Source of the DNA: JAWKTT01 sp041398965 | Lineage (GTDB): Bacteria; Planctomycetota; Planctomycetia; Planctomycetales; Planctomycetaceae | Reading direction: 5' to 3' | DNA: 64,000 nt | Assembly: GCA_041398965.1 (NCBI GenBank) | Contig: JAWKTT010000026.1 | Location: forward strand, 1-64,000 | In this document: one piece after another, positions 35,812 to 44,977 of the stretch | Layout of the letters: every line of letters starts with the position of its first letter | Numbering within the stretch: position 1 is the stretch's first letter | The notes under the pieces: model-generated | What the model was told of the DNA's origin: nothing | The model's input: only the letters and a program-made list of their open reading frames with translations | Databases searched by the model: none | Made by a program: the position numbers and the translations under genes

Positions 35812-38800
35812 ATGTTGTCGCAACCTGTTCGTGTTTTTCTCTGCTGGTTCGTGTCCGTTGCGGCGACGTCGCCACTCGTTGGTACGGGGGTGCTCTTTGC
35901 CGAAGACATTTCCTCTCCCAACACAATCTATGTTCCCGATGCGGCATCATCTGTCGAAGCGTCTTCTGCTGTCGACGCCATAACCTGTGACGACGATGGA
36001 AAAGCCCCCGCATGGGCCACGGCTCTCGGGCAGTTGCAAACGGGTCAGTATGCGGAAGCGAAGGGAAGCTATGAACGCCTCTTGGCATCCGAGGATGTCG
36101 AGACTCGGGCCGCGTCGGCGATTGGTTTGAGTCGGGTCGCCGAAGAGACCGGTGACTGGAAGATGGCTCGCTTACTGCTGGATGATGCAACCAAGCGTGA
36201 TGCCGATCGACCCGAACTTTGGGGGCGACTGGCTGAAGTCCAGTTTCTGACGGGGGATCACAAGTCGGCTCGTGCGAGTGCTGAACGAGCGATCGCGCTT
36301 GACGAGAACGAACTGCGAAGTCGGCTTATTCTCGCCCGGTTGCTGCGAGAGTCAGGGCAGGTGAATGATGCGGTGCAAGGCTTCGTCTGGTTTATTCGCT
36401 ACTACAATCGCCACGATGTCACCGATGCGGAGAGTCTGGTCTTTGTGGCAGAAGGGGCTTTAGAGTACGCCCGGGCGAAGCGGTCCTCCTCCACCTTCGA
36501 CACCGTCCTGAACGACCTTTGTCCCGATGCCCTCAAAGACAACCCTCAATGGTGGCAGGCATCCCTCCTGTCAGGAAATCTGCTGCTGGAGAAGTACAAT
36601 CGGAGTGAGTGCAACGCCGAGTTCAAGTCGGTTCTCAAGACGAATCCCAACTCAGCCCAAGCCTATGCCGCACTGGCTCAATCGAGCTTGCAAGACCATG
36701 AATTCGAGGAGGCTCGCCAACAAGCCGAAGAGGCGCTGAAACATAACCCCGTGCAACTGGAAGCTCTGCTTGTGCTTGTCGACCTCGAACTCGAACAGGA
36801 CGACATCGTCAATGCCCAGACACGGCTCAAGCAGGCGGTCGAAGTCAACAGGCTCGATCAGCGCGTGCTTGCTCGGCAAGCGGCGTTGCACATTCTGACA
36901 GACACACTCCCTTCTTTGCCCGAACTTGAACTGCTGTTCGATCACATCCGTGCTCCTGCCGAACACCCCATCGACAACACCGCTCCGCAGTCGGCTCTCG
37001 CGAAACTCATCCTCGAACTTGCCGAACGTAACCCCGCTCCCGGCCTCTTTCTGAACGACCTCGGCGAGTTTCTCGAATCGCGACGCAAGCATCGCGAAGC
37101 CGAACTCGTGTACGAAACGGCCGTCGCGGTGATGCCATCGTTTTCGACCCCCAAGAACAATCTCGGCATGCTCTACATGGCGACCGGTCGTGTCGCCGAT
37201 GCCGAGCGGATGCTGGATGAAGCCTTCCAGAAAGATCCTTTTCATGTGCGTGTCAGCAACATGCGCAAAGTCATCAAGGTACTCAATTCCTACGAGACGA
37301 TTCGGACCGATCACTTTCTGATCTCGGTCGATGCCTCAGACCGGATGCTCGGTGAGTACATGGCGGATTATCTCGAAGAGGTTCATGCCGAACTGACAGC
37401 CGAATATGGTTTCTCTCCCGATGATCGCACTCGGTTTGAAATCTATGCCGACGCAAAAGGTCAGACGGCTCACGCCTGGTTTAGTGCTCGAATGGTCGGG
37501 CTCCCCTGGATTCAGACAATTGGAGCCTCGACAGGCATGATCGTCGCCCTCGCGTCTCCTCGTGATGTTCCGGGAAAGTTTCACTGGGCACGGGTCCTCA
37601 AGCATGAATACGTTCACATCCTGACCCTGCAACAGACCGAGTTCAACATTCCCCATTGGTACACCGAGGCCCTCGCTGTTCGCAGTGAAGGGATGGCGAT
37701 GCCCGCAGAGTGGAATCGCTTGCTCTTGGAACGTGTCCCCGCTGGAACCGCCTTCACGCTCGACAACGTCAACAATGGCTTCCGTCGTCCCAAGGGGCCC
37801 GACGACTGGAGCATGGCCTATTGTCAAAGTCGCCTTTACGCCCGATATCTCGAAGAGACCTACGGCTCGGATTCGCTTCCCAAGTTGATCGACTGTTACA
37901 AGCGGAATCTCGCGACCCCAGCGGCCATTCAAGAGGTGACGGGAGTCTCTGTCGTCGAGTTCGAGGCGGGTTACTTGGCGTTCTTGAAGCAGCTCGTCGC
38001 TCGGATTGAACAGTCACAAGCTCAGCCAACTCTCGATGTCGTCGCCGCCCGAAAGAGTCATCAGGAACAACCGGAAAACCTCGCACTGGCCGGTCGATAT
38101 GCCTATGCCCTGTTCGATGAAGGGACAACAAATGAAGCCCGCAAAGTGGCCGAAGGGGTACAGCAGAAAGACCCATCCGAACCGTTCGCTGCCGCAACGA
38201 TGGCACGGCTCGCCATGTCCGAAGGAGAAACCGCGACCGCCCGCAAGCTGCTCCTCGCCGCTCACAAGGAAGAGCAACTGCATCCGGTCATCCTTGCCCT
38301 GCTTGCGGAAGTCACCCTCGACGCAAAGGAGTTTGTCGAGGCGGCTCGTCTGTATGAACTCGGCGTCAAGACTTTTCCCGAAGAGGACGAGTTCCTCACT
38401 GGCCTGTCCATTGCCCTGTTGGAAGTGGGAGATAAGGATCGACTCAGAGCGACATTGACGCAACTGGCCGATCGAGACACAACCGATCTCGGAGCACGGC
38501 TGAAGCTTGCCGAACTCGCCTTGGAGCGCCATGACTTCGCCCAAGCCAAAGCGTGGGGACGCGAGATGATGTATGTGGATGTCGACGACCCGCGGGGACA
38601 TGTCGTGCTGGGGGATGCCGCAATGGGGATGCAGGACTGGTCAACGGCCGACAAAGAGTACGCGGCCGCCCTCGAACTCGCCCCGGACTCACTCCCCGCC
38701 CGACTCGGCCTCGCCCGCTCGGCGATAAGTTCCAATCACCCCGAAACCGCCCGCCCCCATCTCAAACAAATCCTCGCCGACCACCCCGATCACAAAGAAG

Positions 38801-38838
38801 CCCAAACCCTCCTCGACAAACTCCCAGATGCTGAGTGA
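35812..38838 (+). CDS. Exported TPR protein with MA-like (gluzincin) metallopeptidase domain
   Basis: This 1008-residue protein has a signal peptide, an N-terminal TPR array (about 60-500), a central zinc peptidase-like domain and a C-terminal TPR array (about 760-1000). The central domain has HEYVH (about 596-600), then WYTEALA, which supplies the third ligand Glu as in gluzincins (HExxH + E). TPR units such as PNSAQAYAALAQSSLQDHEF are regular. The substrate is unknown; a role in envelope protein processing or scaffolding is inferred. It stands alone with no operon partner. The start at 35812 fits the hydrophobic leader. Confidence 0.85.
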   Translation: MLSQPVRVFLCWFVSVAATSPLVGTGVLFAEDISSPNTIYVPDAASSVEASSAVDAITCDDDGKAPAWATALGQLQTGQYAEAKGSYERLLASEDVETRAASAIGLSRVAEETGDWKMARLLLDDATKRDADRPELWGRLAEVQFLTGDHKSARASAERAIALDENELRSRLILARLLRESGQVNDAVQGFVWFIRYYNRHDVTDAESLVFVAEGALEYARAKRSSSTFDTVLNDLCPDALKDNPQWWQASLLSGNLLLEKYNRSECNAEFKSVLKTNPNSAQAYAALAQSSLQDHEFEEARQQAEEALKHNPVQLEALLVLVDLELEQDDIVNAQTRLKQAVEVNRLDQRVLARQAALHILTDTLPSLPELELLFDHIRAPAEHPIDNTAPQSALAKLILELAERNPAPGLFLNDLGEFLESRRKHREAELVYETAVAVMPSFSTPKNNLGMLYMATGRVADAERMLDEAFQKDPFHVRVSNMRKVIKVLNSYETIRTDHFLISVDASDRMLGEYMADYLEEVHAELTAEYGFSPDDRTRFEIYADAKGQTAHAWFSARMVGLPWIQTIGASTGMIVALASPRDVPGKFHWARVLKHEYVHILTLQQTEFNIPHWYTEALAVRSEGMAMPAEWNRLLLERVPAGTAFTLDNVNNGFRRPKGPDDWSMAYCQSRLYARYLEETYGSDSLPKLIDCYKRNLATPAAIQEVTGVSVVEFEAGYLAFLKQLVARIEQSQAQPTLDVVAARKSHQEQPENLALAGRYAYALFDEGTTNEARKVAEGVQQKDPSEPFAAATMARLAMSEGETATARKLLLAAHKEEQLHPVILALLAEVTLDAKEFVEAARLYELGVKTFPEEDEFLTGLSIALLEVGDKDRLRATLTQLADRDTTDLGARLKLAELALERHDFAQAKAWGREMMYVDVDDPRGHVVLGDAAMGMQDWSTADKEYAAALELAPDSLPARLGLARSAISSNHPETARPHLKQILADHPDHKEAQTLLDKLPDAE

Positions 38839-39480
38839 TTCGAAAGTCCCCGTTGCCACTCAGGGTGCCGCAATCAGCAGGGGCTGCGGGTGCCAATTGG
38901 GGAGCGTTCACCTGTTCACGGCGAATGAGTTTAGCAGGGGACGATGCGGTGTTCGCGAATCGGCAGGGGCAAGGCCCCGGAACATTGTCTAGCCCAGTCC
39001 GCAGGACTGGGAAATCGGCCCGAGTGACGGTCTCAAGGGCTGAAGGCCCGACCCGTTGGTTGTTTGAAAACGTCAACTGACCGGGCCTTTGGCCCTCAGC
39101 GTCATCTCGTTTCCCATCACCCAGGCCGAGTGGCCTGGGCTAGACAAACTAATGTGCCTTTGGCCCGTATCACTCAGACGCGACTCAAATGCACCACCTC
39201 CAACTGACGACTGCACGCAATCAGCAGGGGCTGCGGGTGCAGTCGGTCAGGTCGCAACTCCTGCCGGACTTGTCTGTATTGCAAGCGGCGTAAGTTGCGT
39301 CACATCAATGACTTCCTGTGTCGACCGTGCCGGTAGGTCCGGTTGTATGGAAAAGGAGATGAAGTGCAGTCGTGACGAGTGCCGATAATTCCAGCATGAA
39401 CGACTGGTCGGCCACTCCCCTTCGAGTTGCCAACAGGGCTAGACCCCATTGCACGATCGATTGGCCAAGGAGGGCTTGCG
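38839..39480. repeat. Repeat-rich intergenic region with R3 copy 2
   Basis: No gene is supported in 642 bases. CAATCAGCAGGGGCTGCGGG occurs twice (near 38870 and 39219). Between them are short palindromes (CCCAGTCCGCAGGACTGGG, GGGCCTTTGGCCC, CCCAGGCCGAGTGGCCTGGG). The part at about 39045-39235 matches the window start (R3 copy 1). The end carries AGGAGG for the next small gene. Confidence 0.7.
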
Positions 39481-39705
39481 ATGCGTCCCAGACTTCGACT
39501 GTTTACCGGTGAAGACGAAGGTTATTCTTCCGCCACTTCACCGAATACGGTGCCAATCAGATTTGGCGAACTGCTTCAAGTCGTCACCGACGCCTGCCGT
39601 TTTCGCCGTACCTGGCTGAACGACTTTGAAGACGATGAGATCGAAGTTCCGGAAGACCTGCGCGAGATCATCTCGGCGTACTGGTCCCTCAAACCGGGCG
39701 CCTGA
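39481..39705 (+). CDS. Small conserved hypothetical protein
   Basis: This 74-residue protein starts MRPRLRLFTGEDEGYSS and has FGELLQVVTDACRFRRTWL, then DFEDDEIEVPEDLREII. I recall similar small proteins in planctomycetes, with the RTWL and DFEDDE strings kept, but no function. The ATG at 39481 is preceded by AGGAGG at good spacing, which supports a real gene. It is convergent with the sugar isomerase, with an H-family hairpin between their stops. Confidence 0.75.
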   Translation: MRPRLRLFTGEDEGYSSATSPNTVPIRFGELLQVVTDACRFRRTWLNDFEDDEIEVPEDLREIISAYWSLKPGA

Positions 39706-39739
39706 GGTCGACCCCGTTTGAGTACGAGCCGCGAAAAGT

Positions 39740-39760
39740 CCCCATCTTGCAAAGGTGGGG
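39740..39760. terminator. H-family hairpin between convergent genes
   Basis: CCCCATCTT and AAGGTGGGG pair (one G-T) with a GCA loop. It lies between two converging stops, so a bidirectional terminator is plausible, though T-runs are weak. Confidence 0.45.
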
Positions 39761-39780
39761 CTTTGAGGACAGTCGAGCGA

Positions 39781-40782
39781 TTAGTCGCCGAAGGCGGCGT
39801 CGAAGGCTCGGCCTGACGGCGCGAAGTCGACGTTCTTGCAGAATTGGGCCGCTTCCGCCGCTCCCGCTTCCCGGTCCATGCCAGAATCTTCCCACTCGAC
39901 CGACAGCGGAGCATCCTGAGGATAGCCTGCTGCGTTCAACGCGCGGATGATCTCCTCGAATCGGACCCCGCCGCGACCGACGCTGCGGAAGTCCCAGCCA
40001 CGGCGGGCATCGCCAAAGCTCAGATGGCTCGCCAAGATCCCCGTCCGTCCGTTGAGCGTCACCGAACCGTCCTTCATGTGGACGTGGTAGATGCGGTTCG
40101 GGAACATCCGGATGAACTCGACCGGATCGACACCTTGCCAGATCAGGTGCGATGGATCAAAGTTGAACCCGAACTCTTCACGGTGATCGAGTGCCTTCAG
40201 TGCCCGCTCAGCGGTGTAGCAGTCGAAGGCGATTTCCGTCGGGTGGACTTCCAACGCGAACCGAACCCCGCAATCGCCGAAGACGTCCAGAATCGGATTC
40301 CAGCGTTCGGCCAACAGGTCAAAACCGGCATCGTACATCGACTTTGGAGTCGGCGGGAAGTCGTAGATCAAGTGCCAAATGCTGCTGCCCGTGAAGCCAT
40401 TCACCACGCTGACGCCGAGTTTCTGAGCGGCTCGGGCCGTGTTCTTCATCTCCTCCGCGGCACGTTCGTTGACCCCTGCCGGGTCACCATCACCCCAGAC
40501 ATACTCGGGGACGATCGCTTTGTGACGAGCATCGATATTGTCCAGCACTGCCTGTCCGACGAGGTGATTCGAGATCGCGAACAGCTTCAGGTCATACTTG
40601 TCGAGAAGGTCTCGCTTCCGGGCACAGTAGGTATCGTCGGAAAGGGCCTTGTCGACTTCAAAGTGATCGCCCCAGCACGCCAGTTCGAGCCCGTCATAGC
40701 CAAAACCGGATGCTTTCTTGCAAAGCTCGTCCAGCGGAAGGTCTGCCCATTGGCCGGTGAAAAGGGTCACTGGACGTCCCAT
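39781..40782 (-). CDS. TIM-barrel sugar phosphate isomerase/epimerase family protein
   Basis: This 333-residue protein belongs to the AP-endonuclease-2-like TIM-barrel family (xylose isomerase-like sugar isomerases and epimerases). Recognisable strings are GYDGLELACWGDHF, LALEVHP-like FALEVHPTEIAFD, GFNFDPSHLIWQG, and IYHVHMKDG, which carry metal-binding Glu, Asp and His residues. The sugar is unknown. Such genes are abundant in planctomycetes. It is a single gene between the small hypothetical gene and pyrG. Confidence 0.88.
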   Translation of the reverse strand: MGRPVTLFTGQWADLPLDELCKKASGFGYDGLELACWGDHFEVDKALSDDTYCARKRDLLDKYDLKLFAISNHLVGQAVLDNIDARHKAIVPEYVWGDGDPAGVNERAAEEMKNTARAAQKLGVSVVNGFTGSSIWHLIYDFPPTPKSMYDAGFDLLAERWNPILDVFGDCGVRFALEVHPTEIAFDCYTAERALKALDHREEFGFNFDPSHLIWQGVDPVEFIRMFPNRIYHVHMKDGSVTLNGRTGILASHLSFGDARRGWDFRSVGRGGVRFEEIIRALNAAGYPQDAPLSVEWEDSGMDREAGAAEAAQFCKNVDFAPSGRAFDAAFGD

Positions 40783-41106
40783 GGCTGCGGTCCTCTGAAT
40801 GTGGATGGTTGAACTGGGTGAAAAACGATTTCAAGGGGAATCAATACTTGTGTGTTAGGCTCGACAAACACGGCGAGCCGAAGTCTCCGCGATGTCACAG
40901 GGCTCCCCATAGGCCGACTAAACTATCCGACGGGACGGATGATTTCAATCGGCTCGGCGTTGTTGGTGTAACATGTGTCTATAGCGTCACTTGCGGCATG
41001 TCGAGCAGCGATCATGCCTCGGCGATCGTGGGCCCGCTGTTGCAAACGTGGGACGGTAGATTCTCCCTTTGCCTCGCGTTCAGAGTACTTTCTGCAATGG
41101 GTCGTT
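40783..41106. other. Intergenic region, pyrG 3' end to isomerase start
   Basis: About 324 bases between two minus-strand genes; the isomerase promoter should be here. I find no gene, hairpin or repeat copy. Confidence 0.4.
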
Positions 41107-42753
41107 TCAGGCGGGAGTTCCAGCGACCTCATGTCGTTGCTCGGAATGGGCAAGGGCCGCACCGACGAAGCCGCGGAACAGCGGGTGCCCCTTGAGTGGT
41201 TTCGACCGGAACTCCGGATGAAACTGTACCGCGAGATACCAAGGATGCTCGGGAAGTTCCACGATCTCGACGAGTGATCCGGTCGGACTCTTCTCAGAAA
41301 AACTCGTCCCCGAAATGACGAGGCCAGCTGCCTCATATCGGGATCGATACTCTTCATTAAATTCGTATCGATGCCGGTGACGCTCACTCACTTCTGTCGC
41401 CTCATAACACCGCTGTGCTAAAGACTCCTCTTTCAGCGAACAGGGCTGTGTCCCGAGACGCATCGTGGCCCCGCGATCGGTCACGCCAATTTGATCCGGC
41501 AACAGACTAATAACCGGATGAGGTGTTTCGGCATGAAATTCGGTACTGTTTGCATCATTCAGTCCCAGTACATTGCGACCATACTCGATGACAGCACACT
41601 GCATACCTAAGCAAATTCCAAAGAACGGAATCGACTGCTCTCGGGCGTATCGAATTGCCTTAATTTTTCCTTCAATACCCCGATAACCAAAACCTCCGGG
41701 GATTAATAGCCCATCGACATTCGATAAGAGGTGACCGACGTTGTCGTCTGTTAAGTCTTCCGCTTCGATCTTGACGAACTCGATTTTTCTGCGATGAGAA
41801 AATCCCGCATGAGTGAGCGATTCGTAGATCGACTTATAAGCATCATGATGCTCAATATACTTCCCGACGACAGCAATACGAACTTCCTCCTGAGACTCCC
41901 GAATTCGCTGTAACAGGTCTCGCCAGTCGTCGATCTGTAGTTCGCCAGCAGTTAGGCCCAGTTTCGTCGTGATAAGTTCGTCGAGACGGTGCTCCGCGAG
42001 GCCGAGCGGTACTTCGTAAATCGACAGTTCCTTGTCCTTTTCCTCGATAACTGCCCTCTTTTCGATGTTACAGAAGAGGGCGATCTTGTCGATGTTCTCC
42101 TCCCCGAGTTCAACCTCGGTTCGCACGACTAAGATGTCTGGTTGAATCCCGATCTGGCGGAGTTGACCGACGGAGAATTGAGTCGGCTTCGTCTTAATCT
42201 CCTTGGCCGCCTTCAGGTAGGGGACCAGTGTCAGGTGTATAAACAAGCAATTCTCTTTCCCAATATCGAGTGGAATCTGGCGAATCGATTCTAGGAAAGG
42301 GAGCCCTTCAATGTCGCCAACTGTGCCACCCAGTTCGGTGATTACGACATCAACGTCATCACCATCGAGTCCGAGAATCATGGCCTTGATTTCATTCGTG
42401 ATATGCGGCACCACTTGCACAGTGGCGCCGTCATAGTCCCCTCTTCGTTCCTTGTTAATGACCGACTGATAGATCTGACCGGTCGTGTAGTTGGATTTAC
42501 GAGAGAGTGGAGAATTCGTGAAGCGTTCGTAGTGCCCGAGATCAAGGTCGGTTTCGGACCCGTCGTCGAGGACGTAAACTTCACCGTGCTGATAAGGGCT
42601 CATCGTGCCGGGGTCGACATTAATATAGGGGTCGAGCTTCTGCATCCGAACCCTGAGGCCGCGACGTTCAAGCAGCAGGCCGATGGCGGCTGAGGTGAGT
42701 CCTTTGCCGAGCGAGCTGACGACTCCCCCCGTCACGAAGATATGTTTGGTCAT
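41107..42753 (-). CDS. pyrG: CTP synthase
   Basis: This 548-residue enzyme makes CTP from UTP, ATP and glutamine. The N-terminal synthetase domain has KHIFVTGGVVSSLGKG (P-loop region), DPYINVDPGTMSP and ELGGTVGDIEGLPF. The C-terminal glutamine amidotransferase domain has GGFGYRG, GICLGMQCAVIEY (nucleophile Cys) and VQFHPEF (His/Glu of the triad). Length and motif order are normal. It follows kdsB on the same strand; CTP is the substrate of KdsB, so the order is biochemically sensible. Confidence 0.98.
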   Translation of the reverse strand: MTKHIFVTGGVVSSLGKGLTSAAIGLLLERRGLRVRMQKLDPYINVDPGTMSPYQHGEVYVLDDGSETDLDLGHYERFTNSPLSRKSNYTTGQIYQSVINKERRGDYDGATVQVVPHITNEIKAMILGLDGDDVDVVITELGGTVGDIEGLPFLESIRQIPLDIGKENCLFIHLTLVPYLKAAKEIKTKPTQFSVGQLRQIGIQPDILVVRTEVELGEENIDKIALFCNIEKRAVIEEKDKELSIYEVPLGLAEHRLDELITTKLGLTAGELQIDDWRDLLQRIRESQEEVRIAVVGKYIEHHDAYKSIYESLTHAGFSHRRKIEFVKIEAEDLTDDNVGHLLSNVDGLLIPGGFGYRGIEGKIKAIRYAREQSIPFFGICLGMQCAVIEYGRNVLGLNDANSTEFHAETPHPVISLLPDQIGVTDRGATMRLGTQPCSLKEESLAQRCYEATEVSERHRHRYEFNEEYRSRYEAAGLVISGTSFSEKSPTGSLVEIVELPEHPWYLAVQFHPEFRSKPLKGHPLFRGFVGAALAHSEQRHEVAGTPA

Positions 42754-42953
42754 TCCTTGAAATCCGTGTCAACTAAATCGACATAAAGAAAAGCCGCAGC
42801 CATCGGGTCGAGGGGATGACTCCCAGACAGACACTCGTCTGCCGACACCCGAAGGACACGGCTCAAAACCTGCTGAACGCGATTGAACAGAAGCCCGCTG
42901 CCTCAGATGCTTCGCTGCCGTTGCATTTGAAACGCCAGCAACGCGACAATCGC

Positions 42954-43820
42954 TCAACCGACCCGGCCCGTCAACTTCCGCTGACGTTCCACGAACCGAG
43001 CATAATCTTCCGACGTGTCGATTCCAACCGACCGATGCTTGACGATCTCGACCAAGATTGACGCCCCCGCCTCCAAGACCCGCAACTGTTCAAGACTTTC
43101 GAGCTTTTCCAGCCGAGATTGGGGCATTTGCGTGATCGCCAACAGGAACTCGGGACGGTAGGCGTAGATTCCCAGATGCAATAACCAAGGAGACTCGACC
43201 CCCTGAGCGGCCGACAGGAGACGCGAAGACCCCTCGCTTCCATCGAGCGTGTCAGGAGATTCGTCAGATGTCGACGCAGCCGGGTCGGCCATTGGGTCGG
43301 GGAAGAACTCCTGCGGCTCGCCATCGCGGTAGCTTGGGACTGGCAGTCGGCTGAAGTAGAGTGCCCGTCCGTCCGACGCCCGCACCACTTTCACACACGA
43401 CCGGTCCAACAGCGTCGCATTGTCGAGTATTGGAGTCGCCAAGGTCGCCATGGGAATCTCGGGACGACTTCGTAACGCGGAAATCAGTCGATCGATCGTC
43501 GCTGGTGGGAGTTCCGGTTCATCTCCTTGCAGGTTGACGATCAACTCGGCGTCACGACCACAACGTCGCACCACTTCCGCGACCCGGTCTCCGCCGGTCG
43601 GATGAGACTGAGTTCGTTCGACCCGAGCCCCAAAACTCTCGGCGACCTTTTGAATCTCTTCACTGTCGGTCGCGATGATGACTTCATCAAGTAACTCGGC
43701 CCGACTGGCCGCTTCCCAGGCGTATTGAAGTAACGGCTTGCCCGTGTCGGCAAGCAGCATCTTGCCCGGAAGTCGAGAGGATGCGAGCCGAGCGGGGATG
43801 ATGCCAATGATTGAGGACAT
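42954..43820 (-). CDS. kdsB: 3-deoxy-manno-octulosonate cytidylyltransferase (CMP-KDO synthetase)
   Basis: This 288-residue protein activates KDO with CTP for LPS core synthesis. It has IIGIIPARLASSRLPGK, the EVIIATDSEEI region, NLQGDEPELP, and YFSRLPVPSYRD, typical of KdsB. Usual length is about 250. An acidic Ser-rich insert (about 195-230; TSDESPDTLDGSEGSSR) precedes the LHLGIYAYRPEFL segment and looks disordered. The ATG at 43820 is preferred over an in-frame upstream start. It lies upstream of pyrG with a 200-bp gap. KDO activation supports an LPS-bearing outer membrane. Confidence 0.94.
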   Translation of the reverse strand: MSSIIGIIPARLASSRLPGKMLLADTGKPLLQYAWEAASRAELLDEVIIATDSEEIQKVAESFGARVERTQSHPTGGDRVAEVVRRCGRDAELIVNLQGDEPELPPATIDRLISALRSRPEIPMATLATPILDNATLLDRSCVKVVRASDGRALYFSRLPVPSYRDGEPQEFFPDPMADPAASTSDESPDTLDGSEGSSRLLSAAQGVESPWLLHLGIYAYRPEFLLAITQMPQSRLEKLESLEQLRVLEAGASILVEIVKHRSVGIDTSEDYARFVERQRKLTGRVG

Positions 43821-44055
43821 CGATTTCTTCCATAACATGTTGACAGCAGAACCAGGCCACCGTTTACACCATCAGCAGTCTCGCCGTCCAGTCAGTTCGA
43901 CATCAAGAAATCCTCTCTCTTCATTCTTCCAACCCGGACTCTGTCCCCATGGGTCTGTGTGACAGTATCATGATGAGGGGGCGAACTCGGCGACCCAGTC
44001 GCTTCGGAATCTGGGGGAGGCCCTCGACGGAAACCAGAAAAGAGTAGGGAACACC

Positions 44056-44328
44056 ATGACTCAAGCGATTGCCAATCCGGACGAACTTCGAGCGTTCGCC
44101 CTGAAGTTGAAGCAGTTCAACACGACCATCACCGATCAGGCGGCGATGTTGGCCAATCAACTCGAAACACTGAGCGGCTCTTGGCGAGACCAGGAGAACG
44201 CCAAGTTCACCGAGCAGTTTCAGGAACATCTCCGCCTTCTCGGCCATTTCGTCGAAGCCAACAACGGCCACATCCCCTACCTGCTCCGCAAGGCGGATCG
44301 CCTCGACGAATACTTGCAACAACGATAA
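44056..44328 (+). CDS. WXG100-like small helical protein
   Basis: This 90-residue protein is all-helical with the hairpin turn SGSWRD (Trp43; the canonical WxG has become WRD), in the position expected for WXG100 proteins (ESAT-6/EsxA-like). These are substrates or structural parts of type VII-like secretion. The helix ends with LLRKADRLDEYLQQ. No EccC/FtsK-like ATPase or YukD gene is nearby, so the link to a secretion system is inferred. The next gene begins 73 bp downstream and probably belongs with it. Confidence 0.75.
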   Translation: MTQAIANPDELRAFALKLKQFNTTITDQAAMLANQLETLSGSWRDQENAKFTEQFQEHLRLLGHFVEANNGHIPYLLRKADRLDEYLQQR

Positions 44329-44401
44329 CCGTGCGGCACAGGCGAAAGGTCGCCGCCGAGGAGGCGGAGGAACGCAGAGTCTGTTTGCAGGAAGGTGTGT
44401 G

Positions 44402-44899
44402 ATGACTGGCAATGCAAATGTCCGTTCGATCCCGGTGATTCGGGAGTTTCGGGGGGCGGTGCAGTTGTTTCTCGAAGAGGCTCAAGGCTCGTTGGATGCG
44501 ATTGCCATGGAGATGCAACGAGCCTTTGCCTGGGTTGAGGAGGAGCGTCCGCATTACTGGGAGAGACAGTCCCGACGGGCCTTCGATCAGGTGGCCCAGG
44601 CCCGCAGCGCGTTGCACACCTGCACGATGAGAACGGTCGCCGATCATCGCCCCAGTTGCATCGAAGAGAAACAAGCCTTGGCCGCTGCCAAGCGACGACT
44701 CGAGCATTGTCAGGAGCAGATGAAACGCGTACAGAAGTGGGCCGTGAAGATTCGGCACGAGGCGGACGAGTTCCGAGGTCGCCTCTCTGGCCTGCGTCGA
44801 CTTCTGGAGAACGATCTCCCCGAACTCCTCGCCCAACTCGACCAAGCCGCCACCGCCCTCGAAGCCTACGCCGACATCACCGCCCCGCCCCCCACATAA
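44402..44899 (+). CDS. Coiled-coil partner of the WXG100-like protein
   Basis: This 165-residue protein is almost wholly helical with heptad-like regions (LEHCQEQMKRVQKWAVKIRH and LRRLLENDLPELLAQLDQ). It resembles long helical partners found next to WXG100 genes in planctomycetes; no enzymatic motif is seen. An AGGAAGG ribosome binding site precedes the ATG at 44402. It may form a complex with the upstream protein, by analogy to Esx pairs, but it is longer than those. It converges on the WD40 protein gene. Confidence 0.7.
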   Translation: MTGNANVRSIPVIREFRGAVQLFLEEAQGSLDAIAMEMQRAFAWVEEERPHYWERQSRRAFDQVAQARSALHTCTMRTVADHRPSCIEEKQALAAAKRRLEHCQEQMKRVQKWAVKIRHEADEFRGRLSGLRRLLENDLPELLAQLDQAATALEAYADITAPPPT

Positions 44900-44977
44900 T
44901 CTCCCCCGGCACAATACCGTTGCCGTTCTCAACGCAGGGCTTCTCGACGTTTCGAAACGCCCCCTCAGTGGGTGCGA

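Noticed and set aside
35382..36190. Minus-strand frames of 180 and 249 codons before the TPR gene
   Set aside because: Low-complexity Pro/Arg/His-rich products, overlap the signal peptide of the real gene, no ribosome binding site.
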